Assembly (NCBI GenBank): GCA_030267565.1
Contig: BRXU01000033.1
Coordinates: forward strand, 1,047,001 to 1,111,000
Direction of reading: 5' to 3'
From: Pleodorina starrii
Lineage: Eukaryota; Chlorophyta; Chlorophyceae; Chlamydomonadales; Volvocaceae
Length of the DNA: 64,000 bases
Made by a program: the position numbers and the translations under genes. Under the pieces are notes generated by a model. That model had not been told where the DNA came from, searched no databases, and saw only the letters and a list, made by a program, of their open reading frames with translations. Positions 1 through 11,659 of this stretch are shown piece by piece. Every line of letters starts with the position of its first letter. Within the stretch, counting starts at the first letter, position 1.

Positions 1-1474
1 AGTGCAAAAGCTGCCGTGCCACTCAAGTGGGGGTCGAGGGATAGGGATAGTGCCCGGTTTCCACATGACAAGCACTTAAGCGCGTGGGCGTGCTGCCAAG
101 AGGAGGTGGGGTACGGCAGCTGAGGTTGCGGCAGCAGTGGAGATGGCTGCGCGATCAGATGGCAGCGAGATGCCCCCAGCTAGCGAGGTGCCACAGCTAG
201 CGAGCAGGGCAGCATGTCCGCTAGCAGCTGGACGCACTTTCACAGATTCTACTGCACCGGGGAAAGCTCTCTCGGCGGGAGTCCGGGAGGCCGGAAGGCC
301 GCGAGGCTTGTTTAGGCTCCAAGCCGCGCAGGTCGGGTCGGGTCGACACGTCGGGAGCCCAACGGAGCACTGCCACCGGGCTGGCCTGCCACCGGGCTGC
401 GGCTGCTGCCGCGGGGGTAAACCGCAGATGCAGCGCAGACTTGAAAACTGGGGCGGGCAAAGAAGCACGCAGCTCCGCCGTCTGCTTGAATGTTTGTGTT
501 GAGCTGCATTTACGCGCCCGTTTCCACGTGCGTGTTCATTTGGCCGACAAGTTACGATACGGTACGGTGTTGCGCGGGTAACGTGATTAGGCTACAGCTG
601 GCAAGAGCGCGCTCACATGCCAGCGCTCATGTGCACCTGTGCATGTCAAGTTCAAAGAGTATAATTTCTCTTGATAGCGTTGCTGTGCTCGCGAGGCGGA
701 CGGTCTGTGGGGGCCTTGCAGGACCCGAAGGGCGCACACTCGAAAGGCGAGGTTTGCGCATTGCAGCGATGCACGTTGCGGTATATGCTCGCACATGCTA
801 TTCTGAAATCCACCTGCGAGCCCCAATCCGAACAGCGAAGGTTTTGCAGGCAGCCGCACCGCGTTCCGCTACCATGCATAATGATAGGTTATTATGGAAG
901 AGACATGTCACATGTAAAGTCTAGAAGCAGCGCAAACTAAATAAAATGATTTTCATCAAACGTTGTGCTGGTTCGAACCGGAAGGTCCAATCACTGAGAG
1001 CCGTATCACAACTAACTATTAAAAGCGACAAAATGATCGCAATATGTGGCTTCTGCATGTGGTAATTGGACATTACATTCTGTCTCCTTGGAAGCCGAGG
1101 ACAGTTTCTGGACGAGAATTCCGCTTTCCGGCCGCTCAGCGGTCTGAACGGAAAATTGGCGACGTCGCATGATGACTTGTGCGCCCAGAAAAGAATTGCC
1201 GACCTTGTTCCTGAGCAATAAATCTCGCCGAATGTTTACTAAGGGCGACCGAACCGTACCGGCCAAATCCCTCCGTAGCGTGTCCCTCACAGGCAACCCG
1301 TACCCACCCGTCCGGGTACGCGAAACGGCGCGACCTTAACAACTTCCACGCAAAAACCACACACGCGGACCTCCTTTCAGACCACCTTTTAGATTCCGAC
1401 CTCACCCTCACCGCTCTCGCCCCTTCGATTCCACGGCCCCTCTTGACACGCCTTCCTCCTCCTCCTCCCCGCAG
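1..1474. other. Left edge; no confident gene, possible 5' exons of the membrane-protein gene
   Basis: No convincing exon could be fixed here. An open stretch from an ATG at 1169 to a possible donor at 1316 joins in phase 0 to the first firm exon at 1475 of the downstream gene. A shorter alternative exon starts after the CTCACAG acceptor at about 1291. Neither supplies a signal peptide, so true 5' exons may lie further left or outside the window. The short reading frames before 950 overlap on both strands and have no supporting splice sites. Confidence 0.4.
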
Positions 1475-2809
1475 ACCAGCCTGCCGCCCCAGCCTCTGTT
1501 CGACATATCGTACAACGCGATCAAGTCCGCCTTCCCCTTGAAGCTGCTGCCGCTGCTGGCCTCGCTGTACTGGGCCTCGCCGTACGACTACATCCCGCTT
1601 TCCGTACAGTTGCAGCCCCAGAAACCATCCGGCGGGCTCGATTGCCCGCTGCCGAGCACCGCCTTCCCGCCGGATGTCGCCTTTTTGGACGAGCTGCAAC
1701 AGCTGTACGATTTGTCGTGCACGGTGCGTAGCTATGCAGTGCATGTTGTTTGACACCACTTCAGCCGGCCCGAGTGGAGCCGGTCGACCCGCACCCGCAC
1801 CCGCACCCGCGCCACCTCACATCCTCTCTCCCCGCCCCCGCCTCCGCCCTCCCCGCCCTCCCCGCCCCCACGTAGACCCAACTCGGGCAGCGAATCAACA
1901 TCTCCGCCTTCCAAAACGTCACCATTCCGCGACCGCCCAAACGGCCCGCACCGCCGCGCCCGCCGCCGCCTCTGCCCCCACGGCCTCCCATCCGCCGTCC
2001 ACCGCCGCCGCCGCCCGGCACCAACACGACTACGACCCCAACCCCCGGCAACATGCCCTCGGGTCCGTCCCTAGAATCCGCTGTCAAGCCCGCCGCCAAC
2101 AGCAGCAGCAGCTCTAGTGCCGACCCCGGCAGCTCCGATTCCGGCGGCAGCAGCGGTGGTGGCTTGCAGGGCAGCGCAGTGGATGGCGGGGGAGGAGGGG
2201 GTTCGGGGCAGCTGCAGCCCGCGGCGACCACTGCAACGGACCGTTCCGGATCCGGATCCAGCGGCGGCTCCGCCAAGGGGGGCGCCGGTGTGGGCGCCAT
2301 TGCTGGCGGGGTGGTGGGCGGCGTCCTGGTGCTGCTGTTGGTGGCGGTGGCGGTGGGGGTGGTGATGCGCCGCAACAAGAGCCGCAAAAACGCGTACGCA
2401 TCCAAGTGAGTGGGGTAGGGGTGGGGCAGGGGTGCTGGCAGACGAGAGGGCGTCTCGCGGTCATCTTGCGGATGGTAGAGACTTGTGAGGGCTTTAGGGT
2501 GAGGTTAGGCGCTGCGACCTGAGTTGCCCGCCCTCGGCCCTCCCCTCCCGGTGCATGCCCGTCTGGCTGCACCCCGCTGCCCAGTCATCCCTCCTCCCCC
2601 TCCACCCCCCTCCCTCCACTGCTCCTGCTCACGCACACCCTCACGCGCCCACACATGCCCACCCACCCACTCTCAGGCGCACTCCGCTTACGTTCAACTC
2701 GGCCTACGAGGCTCCCTCGGTAGGCACCGCCTCCAACTACGGGGACATGCAGCTGTTTGAGTTCAGTGCGGGGGACCGGCCACCGCGCCACCGCACCCGG
2801 ATGCAGTAG
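1475..2809 (+). CDS. Single-pass membrane protein with Pro-rich ectodomain (5' incomplete)
   Basis: Three exons are supported: 1475-1723, 1876-2405 and 2677-2809, together 303 codons plus stop, all phases matching. The first encodes a folded-looking segment containing LDELQQLYDLSC. The second begins with a short segment containing INISAFQNVTI, then a Pro/Arg-rich stretch, a Thr/Pro stretch and a Ser/Gly linker. It ends with a hydrophobic helix of small residues and Leu/Val, followed by the stop-transfer cluster RRNKSRK. The last exon adds a cytosolic tail containing FNSAYEAP and ending in TRMQ. The order ectodomain, Pro-rich stalk, linker, helix, basic cluster, tail fits a type I surface protein in which the stalk may be hydroxyproline-glycosylated, as in volvocine wall and matrix proteins. 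That role is inferred. No family was recognised, and the N-terminus with its signal peptide is missing. Confidence 0.7.
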
Positions 2810-4958
2810 ACACAGGCCGACAGCGGGTAGCGGGTAGCGGGGGGTTTAGGGGGCGGGGGGCCTCCGACAGGATCCAGGTCCCTCGGGGCGGGCGAGCGGG
2901 GCATCGGACGAGCGAGCGAGGCAACAGGCGGGCGGGCGGGCGGGCGGGCGGCCCCCAACAGATCAGAGCCAGGGCCTCAGTTGGCACCAGGAGGTGCTGG
3001 TGCGGGTGCCGTTGAGTTGTTCGCAGGCTTGTGAGCGATCCATAACAGCGATACACAACAACAGCCAACAGCGGTGTGAGCCTTTTGCAGATACGGTAGG
3101 GCTTCATGTATAGGAAGGGGGCTGGTGGGGGCTGGTGGCTAGGAAGGGAGGAAGGAGGCAAAGGAGGGATGGCTTCACGATTATTGGAGGGCGCATGCTC
3201 GAGGGGGGTTGCTACAGTGAGCGGCTGGCTGATAAAACGCCTTATTGCACGCCTGAATGAGGCACCTGAGTGACGGCCGACGAGTGCACCGAGCGGTCCG
3301 ATCGCGACTGAACTAAACTGAAGAGCAGTGCGGTGGGGGCGTGGGGCGGTCGGCTTGGAGCCCGTTGGCTCTCCCCACCCACCCGGCGGCCAGTAGCAGC
3401 AGATTGTAGCAGCACTGCAATAGTAGCCACCAAGGGGGACAGCGAGCTAGGTGCGGCCGTTGGGGCGGCCGTTGGTTGGTTTGGCTTTGGCTGGCCGATC
3501 GGGTGCGCAGCAGCAGCAGCAGCCGCCCTTTTGGGCTCCGTCTATGTGCTTTGTGGCGGGCGACGCGTGTGTGTCCTGCCCGGCACCTCACGGCGGGCCA
3601 GCAGAGCACGTCTGTGTTGATATTCACCATTGGGCCATTTCATTAGGTATTCGCTCCCGAGGGGGAGGAGGAGGGGGGGAGACGTTGCAAGCTGGTCGAG
3701 CGGCGAGGATGTGATGGTGGGGTGTTGGTGGGCGCCAGCCATTTGGGAAGCGCCAGCGTGGCGGCCCACTGCGTTGAAGGATATGACCGCGGCGGCGGCG
3801 GGTTGTCAACGGCTGGGGGTTGTCAACGGCTGGGGGTTGTCAACGGCTGGGGGTTGTCAACGGCTGGGGGTTGTCAACGGCTGGGGGTTGTCAACGGCTG
3901 GGGGTTGTCAACGGCTGGGGGTTGTCAACGGCTGGGGGTTGTCAACGGCTGGGGGTTGTCAACGGCTGGGGGTTGTCAACGGCTGGGGGTTGTCAACGCC
4001 TCTACAACTAACTCTCCTTTGCGTGACATGACGGCAGGGGCAGGGGCCGATGTCGGCCCCGAGTGACGACCGGCAGCAGTCGGGAGTCGGGATCTGTCGG
4101 GATGTCCACCCCTGCGTTGTGTGCGGGGATGTGCGCTCTGTACGTGACGCCTGTTTTTGCCCCGACCAACGTTCGTGGTGTATGCCGCAACCTAAGCCGC
4201 AAACAAGGAGCACGCCCTGGCCACCCGCAAGTGGCTTTCGCCCCCGTGACAGTACGGTACCTATGGGGCTGGACGCGTGTGGGGCGGACTTATTATGCAT
4301 AGTGTCTTGTGTGTCAACAAGAGGATAAAATTGGGGTTTGAGCAAATAGATGCGTAGCCTGGGCAAGGCCTAAGCAGTTGGGACTCAGGTTGGGAACATA
4401 CGGTATGGTACATACCGTAGCACACGGAAAACGGGCACGATACGGAGGGAGGACAACCCTCAATTACACAAATATTTTATGAACTATCAGCTCAAATGAA
4501 AGCCACATCGATTGCTTGACGGCGTTGTGGCACCGTGCCGCCATACTTTTTGTCGTAATGCTGAACTTCATTGATCCTGAAGACCTGATTGAAGAGCGTT
4601 TATTTTGCGGGCATTTAACACATATTGGGCTTCGCGCGTTCTTGTCGAACTTTCGAGGAACTTAGGTGTAATACGAAGCGAACTCGCGCAGGGAATTCGT
4701 TGCGCAGTACGCCTCATTCATATAACGTCTACAGGATGTAAAGGTTATAACAGATTTTTAACCCTACACGCGCTTACGTTTCATGCTCTGCATCTTTTAC
4801 TGGTTCGTACCCAGTCGCCAGTCGAAACAACTGCGCTGTTTTTCTAAATTGCCTGTCAGCACCGTTATTAGATGATTATGAAGACTATTATAGCTAATAA
4901 CTAACGAAGTCTCTTGCGACTCGAGTGTGACGTTCGTCCAGACGCGCAAACGGGCGTC
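2810..4958. other. Intergenic / long 3' region
   Basis: Follows the membrane-protein stop codon. It is G-rich with GGGC runs near 2930-2950 and holds a perfect 17-bp tandem repeat (listed separately). From about 4400 the sequence becomes AT-richer and carries TGTAA at about 4666 and 4735, candidate poly(A) signals, though far from the stop. A minus-strand reading frame at 4797-5252 crosses into the next gene; it is discussed as a finding. Confidence 0.5.
3801..3998 (+). repeat. 17-bp tandem minisatellite, 11.6 copies
   Basis: The unit GGTTGTCAACGGCTGGG is repeated 11 times without a mismatch from 3801 to 3987, then 11 further bases match before the sequence diverges. Perfect identity points to recent expansion. 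The unit contains the palindrome GTTGTCAAC only in part (GTTGAC-like core) and encodes nothing convincing. Confidence 0.95.
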
Positions 4959-5147
4959 ATGGAGCTGGGCGGCCAGTATTCCTACGGCGGACCCGGTAGG
5001 CCCCAGTTCGTGCTGATATGTTGTCTTGCTGCACCGGCTGGCGTCTCGCAGCTCGCCATTCACCTGCTCCAGCTCGTCCATGCAGGTGCAGTCAGCCGCT
5101 GGCGCGTCGCTGGCCTGGTTGTAGGAGACGAAATACCAGATGTTGCC

Positions 5148-8100
5148 ATGATTGACGCAAGCGCACCGCAAGTCGCGTGCACGAGCGCCGACGCAGAGTT
5201 GGAGGAGCTGTGCAATTCGTTGCCGGGCTGGCACCAGCAACAGAGCTCGCACGGCCCTGGCGGTTTAATTGGCGGAATTACACGCACTGTGTCCGCCCCG
5301 AGCGCCTTTTTACCAGCTGCTTCCTGGCGCAACCAGTCGCCTGGCGGCAACGGCCCATTAATAGGTCTCGGCTGTCAGCCCAGAGCCGCGCAACAGCAGG
5401 AGCCATATGCCGGAGCTCTTCCCATCTATGAAGAGCTGTCGCCCTTGAGTCGTCAGCGGTCGCTCGAGGGGCGCTGGCTACACCGTGGCCAACCGACGAT
5501 GCCGTTGCCGGGCAGCACTCCGTTGCGCCATTCCAACTTCGCAGCGGAGGATGTCGCCGACGGCGCCAACAACTGCATGCCCGCAGGCTTGGCCTCCGGG
5601 CCCCCGGTCCTTCATTTGGGCGCCCCCTCGTGGGCCCCTCTGCCCGACTGGGCCACCACCTCACTGCCCTCCAGCGAACTGCAGCAGCAGCAGCAACACG
5701 CCTCCGCCCTGCGACACAGCACCTACCCAATTTCGATCGATCTGTGCGACCCCACCGCCCTACCGCTGCCGCCGCCGCGTTTCCCAGGCCGCGGTGGCGC
5801 GGCGCACCAGCCCCAGCCCCAGCTCAGCCAGCCCGCCGTTGGTCCCGGCCTCGGCCTCAGTGACTGGCCATCCGGGGGCCGGCTGCTGGGTGGCAGCAGC
5901 GGCCCCTCCCTACCGCTCCTCGCCGGCCCTCTCGCCACCAGCGCCACAAGCGCCCTGTCCGGGCCGCTCTCCTTCTCCCTGTCCGGATCCTTCTTCCCGC
6001 CCCGCCAGACCCACTCCAACTTCAGCGCTGAGCAGCCGGCGGGGCGAGCGGCCGATCCGGCGGCCCCCGCCACCGCCACCGCCACCGCCGGGGAGAGCAC
6101 CGCAGCCGCAGCCGCAGCGGGGACCCGGGGTACCCCGGGCGGCTTTTGTGTGGGGCTGGGGCCCGGGCGCACAGGCGGGGGCTCGCCCGAGGCTGGGCCG
6201 TCGTGGAAGCGAGGCGCCCCCCCGGGCGACGGCGCTTCGACGCCCTGTGCTGGTGCCGGTGCAGATGCGGGTGTGCGCATGACGGGGGCGGCGGCGGCGG
6301 CAGTGGGGAGCCAGAGGGCGGTGCGGGATGCGAAGGAGGAGGGCAGGGCGGGCGCGGATGCGGCGGCGGATGGCGACATGCAGCGGCGGCGGCAGCGGCA
6401 GCGGCAGCGGCAGCGGCAGCGGCAGGTCGATATGCGGCAGGAGCAACATCAACAGCAGTACATGGAGCAAGACATGGAGCAGGATGGCAGTGGCAGTGGT
6501 AGTGGTGGCGGCGGCGGCGGGTCTGGCGGCGACGGAGTGCAGTCGGCTTCTTCCGGCTCGTCGCTGTGCGCGGCGATCAACGGCGCGCTCAGAGCCGCGG
6601 CGGCGGCGGCGGCGGGGGGCGACGTCGTCGCCAGCGCAGGTGCAAACGCCGCCCGACGCAGCGGGCGGGGGGGCGGCGGCGGCTCGGTGGCGGCCGCGGC
6701 GCTGGTTCGCGGCAACGACACCGACGCCGACGCGGCGGGGGCGATGGCCGATGACGGCGGCGGCGGCGGCGGCGGGACCGCTAGGGCCGTCAGGAGCGGC
6801 AGCGCGAGTTGGCGGGACGGCAGTACGGACGCGGCGGCGCATGCGATGGGCGAGGCCCCGGCCGACAACGACGAGGGGGGGCTGCAGCTGCTGGCGATGC
6901 GCTTCCGCAACCGGCCGGGCCGAGTCCCTAAGGCGGTGGCCAGGCTGGGACCCATAGCGGAGCTCGCTAAGAGTGAGCGGGGGGGGGGGCAGAGGAGGAG
7001 GAGTGGGAAGCCGGGAGAGGGAGGGGGAGAGGGAGAGGGAGAGGAAGGAGGAGGGGGACTCGGCGGGTTGTGGGCGGGACTTGCGGCGGGTTGTGCGTCA
7101 AGTCGCAGCCAACGCGTTAAATATTGCGTCTTCACAACCCGGTTTACACAAAACACGGTTTACACAACCGGATTGATCCGTTGCCTGGTTCTATAGCAGT
7201 TGAGACCACTTGATGCGGGCACTACACGAGTTCGGAGGCTTTCAGTGCGCACTAGCGGGGAATCGCGATTGGGGCGATGGGGACTGGCGCCCGCGGGTCC
7301 ATTGGTACCAATTGGGATGTTCATCCGGCCATCCTGCCATTCAAAGGCCATGGTCCGTGAAGAGGCGCATGAACCGTTTCTATACGCGCTTGCGCAATTG
7401 GACGCGTCTGCCGGCATGGCTGCGGCTTACGGCCCGTCGAGCGCTGGGACGCATCGCCCACCACATGATTGGCGCCGATTGGGGGGATTTCACAACCTCG
7501 GGCCGGCTCCCCCATTCAAATCCACACTGCCTCCCCTCCCCCGGCAGACGCTGCGATCGGGAGGATCAAACTGGACAAGGGGGAGCTCGAGGACCTGGTG
7601 ACGACGGTGGAGACCCGGCTAGCCCGCGCGGTCACTGAACAAAAGGTGGGTGGGCGGGCGGGCGGGCGGGCGGGCGGGCGGGCGGGCGGGCGGGTGGTGC
7701 ATCTCTCCGTGTCCTCAGCTACCCGGCTGCTCGGCTGTCCCGCGAATCAAAGGCGCGCTGCCACACCCGCACCCAGCACCCCATCAACCCCAGCGCTCTG
7801 AACCCCCCCCCGGGCCTTTCTTCCCTGCCGGCTCGCAGGAGGACAGCCGGGCTCGTAACAGAGTGGCGCAGCAGCGCTTCCGCAACCGCCAGAGGGTGGG
7901 TGGGTGGGTGCAGAGCAGGCAGGCAGGCAGGCAGGGAGGGAGTGGGGCAGGCAGGCAGGCAGGCAGGCAGGGAGGGAGTGGGGACCGCCTTTGAGGGGGG
8001 GCCCGGTGGTCGGTGGGGCCTCCGGTATTCCAGTCGGGACAGCCACCCGGAAACCGCACCAGGCGGGCGGGCAGGGGGCCGCCCTCCGGCGGGGTGGTGG

Positions 8101-9209
8101 GGAGTGGGTGTTGGGCTTCAGTCGTATGCAGCTGGGCGGCAGCTGCTGCTGATGCTGCTGGGCAGTCCAACCCGCCCACTGCCGGCGGCGGCAAGACTCT
8201 GAAGACCCCATTACTGCTGCTGCTGGTGGTGCCGCTGCTGCTGCTGGTGGTGCCGCTGCTGCTGCTTGCCGCCGCGTCCGCCATCATGTGGTCATGATTA
8301 CCTTTCCCTCGGTGCCTCCCACCCCACCCCACCCCACCCCAACCCTCACCTACCGAGCACATCACTCCCTGACCCTCCTACCGATGTGTCCCCAACTCCC
8401 CGTGCTACCGGTACTGTGTATCACCTCGCCCGCAGGAGACCATCGCCGCCCTTCAGTCCAAAGTTGAGGAGCAGGAGGCGATAATCGCGGAGCTGCAGGA
8501 CAAGATAGAGATGTACGAGCAGGCGCAGCAGGCGCGCAAGAAGCAACAACAGCAGCAACAGCAGCAACAGCAGCAGCAGGAGCAGGAGCAGCAGCAGGAG
8601 CAGCAGGAGCAACAAGAACCGGCGGCGCAACGGGAGGGCGGCGCTGCCACGCGGGTGGGTAAGTGGTGGATGGAGGATCCTGGATTGCGGAATCGTTCCA
8701 TACCCCCCCCCCCCAGGATCTCAGATCCTGTCAGAGGCGTTTGGGGGGGGGGACGGTGGGGCCGCCTCTCATCTGCCCGCCTGTCTGCCTGTCTGCCCTC
8801 CCGCAGGGGGCTCGGGCAGCTCGACGTCCGGCGAACAAGTGAGGGCGGAGAGGGCGGAGATGTCTGAGAGGGCGGAGAGGGCGGAGATGTCTGAGAGGGC
8901 GGAGGGCGGCCGAGCGACCCGCCGCGTGTGAGGTCGAGTCTCCTCCTCCTCCGCCTCCTCCTCCTTACCGCCGCCGCCGCCGCCTGGGGGATCACTAACT
9001 GCTCCGACCAGGGACCGCCCAACGCCACCCAGCTACGACCCACCGCCACCCCGCCTTCAGCCCCCGAGGCAGCCCCCCCACCACCTCCCCGTCCTCCTCT
9101 TGCTTCTTCCCTTCCCTCGTCGGCATCGCACCGCACCCTGGCACCCTGGGATCCTGAGACAGCGCATCGACAAGCTTCGCCCCTCCTTCCGCGAGAAGGG
9201 TTCTTCTGA
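5148..9209 (+). CDS. bZIP transcription factor with Yap/PAP1-like basic region
   Basis: Probable sequence-specific nuclear DNA-binding regulator. Exons: 5148-6972, 7548-7645, 7839-7895, 8436-8658, 8807-8838 and 9012-9209, giving 810 residues. Residues 1-608 are low-complexity activation-type sequence (Ser/Gly/Pro/Ala, an RQ repeat near 6390-6425, poly-Gly). A helical segment (RIKLDKGELEDLV) precedes the basic region, residues 642-660, containing RARNRVAQQRFRNRQR. The N-x7-R-x9-L spacing of bZIPs is exact. The zipper (from 661) has L, Q, L, Y at successive d positions and then a Gln/Glu run. An intron falls exactly between basic region and zipper. The last intron has a good branch-point match (CTAAC) 20 bases before its acceptor; if it is retained, translation ends at 8931 with a different tail (775 residues). 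An in-frame ATG at 4959 would add 63 residues; 5148 is preferred because the sequence before it reads better on the other strand. Confidence 0.85.
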
Positions 9210-11659
9210 TACGTTACCGTTCACTCCAGGAGGGCTGGGTCCGGCCTGTTCGTGGATAACCCCCTCCCGCCCCCCGGCCCCAGTGCACCGGTGTCGACTC
9301 CAGGGATGGCCTTTCAGTGATGGCGCCGCGAAGCGCCCGTACCGGCCCCCTCACACAAACCGCACCATGACACAAAGCAACACGACACAATACGACACAG
9401 TACGACACAAGTTGTAGACCGCCGCTGTATCCGGGTGGGTGGGGCAGAGGAGAGCGTCCTCCCTCACTTCTTCCCCGGCTGGGCCTCCCTCTCCACCTCT
9501 GCCGCTCTGCCGCTCTCGGGCGCATCGGTACCTTTCCCATTCGGCTGACTGCAACCAACTTGCAAACCAACAAAACACGGCAGACGCCCCCGCCCCCCCC
9601 GCTGCGTGAGGGGGAGAGTGGAGGGAAGGTGGGGGCTCTAGCCGCCGTGTTTTGCATTCATTCATTCGACTGCAATCGAAGCTTGGGACGAATACGGAAA
9701 GGGTTCAAGGGTATACATATACGGGGAGGGAAGGGAAGGGGAGGACATGCGCCGCGCGGGTGCGCCGGGTCTCACACCCAAGGTCTCACGAACATACACG
9801 CGCCGGAATGGGTTCGCGGCCCGACCTGACCTGGCCCGACCTGACCTGACCTGACCGGCCCCGGAAGATTTTTTGGGGGATGGGACGTTGGGTTTGGTTT
9901 GGCAGTAGTAGTTGTTACAGTGGGCTCCCGGTGCCCGGAGGGGTAGAGCCGGCGTTGGGTTGGGATGGGGCGCAGCGAAGCACAGTGCATGCATGTACGC
10001 ACTCACACAACCACCCACACTCTCATTCGTACATGCATGGGCGCAGACGGGGGCGCCGATGGACGTACGTCGCACGCGTGATTGGCGGGAGGTGGTGCGT
10101 GTGCGTGGATGGGGGGTTTACCTGCGAGGGCTGGCAAGTGGGGTTGTTGACGTTGCATGTCAGGTAGTTGGTTGGGAGGAGGGCTGGAGGACGCGATGAC
10201 GTCGTTGGTCATTTGTGGTTGGGTGGGTGGGAGGGTGGTGGGAGGGTGGGTTTGTGGTGGGCGTCTCCCGGGTGTATTGGACGCGATGGGGGACAGGGGC
10301 GGAGTATACGGTGAGATATACGAGGTTTCGGTGCGGGTCACAACGAGGGAGGGAGAGACCTGGGAGGCAGGGAGGGAGGGAGGGAGGGAGGGACGAATGT
10401 AAAGGGGCGCAACGGGGGAGGGGCGTTTGTTACTTCCGGGTTCGACCTCCCACCCACCTTTGAGACAATGATGGTGCTGATGGTGCGGGCGGTGGTTAGG
10501 GTGGTGACTGGGTTGGTGGTGGCAATCGCAACCGGGCACGCAAGCATTATTCCAATCCGTTCTCTCGTCCATCCATTCCTGCTTGGTTAGATGTTGGTTG
10601 TTGGGGGTTAGGGCTCAGTCCGATTGGGGTGTTCCGTACATATCCGTACACACGGGGTGGTGGTCGCTTTCGGACCTCTCACGGCACTGCCTCCGCCCCT
10701 CCGGGCAGGTGTGCCATTCACCCGCCCACCCACCCAACCACCCGGCTGAGAGGAGGAAGAGGAGGAGGCCACACGCGTACGGCCGCGTGTCGTACCGTAG
10801 CACTGCGGGGGCTTCGGGATCTGCATGATTTTGTGTGTGAGTGTGCGTTTGCGAGCTGCGTTTGCGTGTGTGCGCATGCGAGGAGCAAGATGAAGACACG
10901 GCTTCCTGAACCAAGGGAGGGCGCCGCCGGGCTGGCTTGCTGATTGCACTTGTTTGATCGGGCCCTCGAACTGCTCAAATTGATTCGGAGGGAAAGGCCC
11001 TATTGCGCTATTTTGGAGCTGGGAAGGGAGCGAGACCTCGCCTAGGCCCTGGCCTGGCCTGGACTTGCCTTGGGGGGGGCACTGGCACCGGCCTTTGCAT
11101 TTGCACCGACTCGGAGACGGAGACGTGGGGGTTACAAACGGGGAAGGGTGTGGGGCGGTAAACGGGGCATCGTGGGGTTCAAACTCACGTTTTGGGGGTG
11201 GTCCTCCAGACAGACAGCGGCGCGGTCGTTGCGGAGCTTACAGGGCGGAGGGGCGGGGGTGAGCCTGGGTCGGGGGTGAGGCGGCGGCGCGGATGGGCGC
11301 GTGTGAGCGGCATAGCGGTTGGGGAGCGGCTCCACGCAACAGCGGGTGTGGGTGACACGTTGGCGGGGAAACACGCACTTGTGTATGTACGGCGGCGGTG
11401 GCCGGGTGGGTTGTCGTGGTAGGCACGGCATGGGCAACGGGTCCACGTGACGGTCGTACGGTACGGCAGATGGATACATATTTATCAGGGACTTCGTCGG
11501 AGGCGGGCGGCCTTTCATGTTGAGTGGCGGCGGGGCGGGGCCGGGGGGGGGGCGCGGAGCGGGGTTACCCATTGCACCGCGTCGGCCGTTGGTGGGTGTC
11601 CCCACTGTAGCTGCAGCCCACACAAACAAACAAACACTTTAGCGCTGTATCGAAGTAGT
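9210..11659. other. Gene-poor, microsatellite-rich DNA after the bZIP gene
   Basis: Probably begins as the bZIP 3' untranslated region; TGTAA occurs at about 10396. The rest is G/T-rich on the plus strand with GGGA runs (about 10363-10392), CCCACC/GGGTGG tracts and a short CACGACACAATACGACACA-like direct repeat near 9375-9415. Reading frames here overlap on all frames and have no coherent splice sites or domains. Confidence 0.55.

Noticed and set aside
965..985. tRNA or tRNA-derived SINE (GGTTCGAACC resembles a B box)
   Set aside because: No A box or cloverleaf could be drawn around it.
5910..6842. Minus-strand 310-codon gene opposite the bZIP gene
   Set aside because: Shadow frame of GC-rich coding sequence; Arg/Pro/Ala-only composition.
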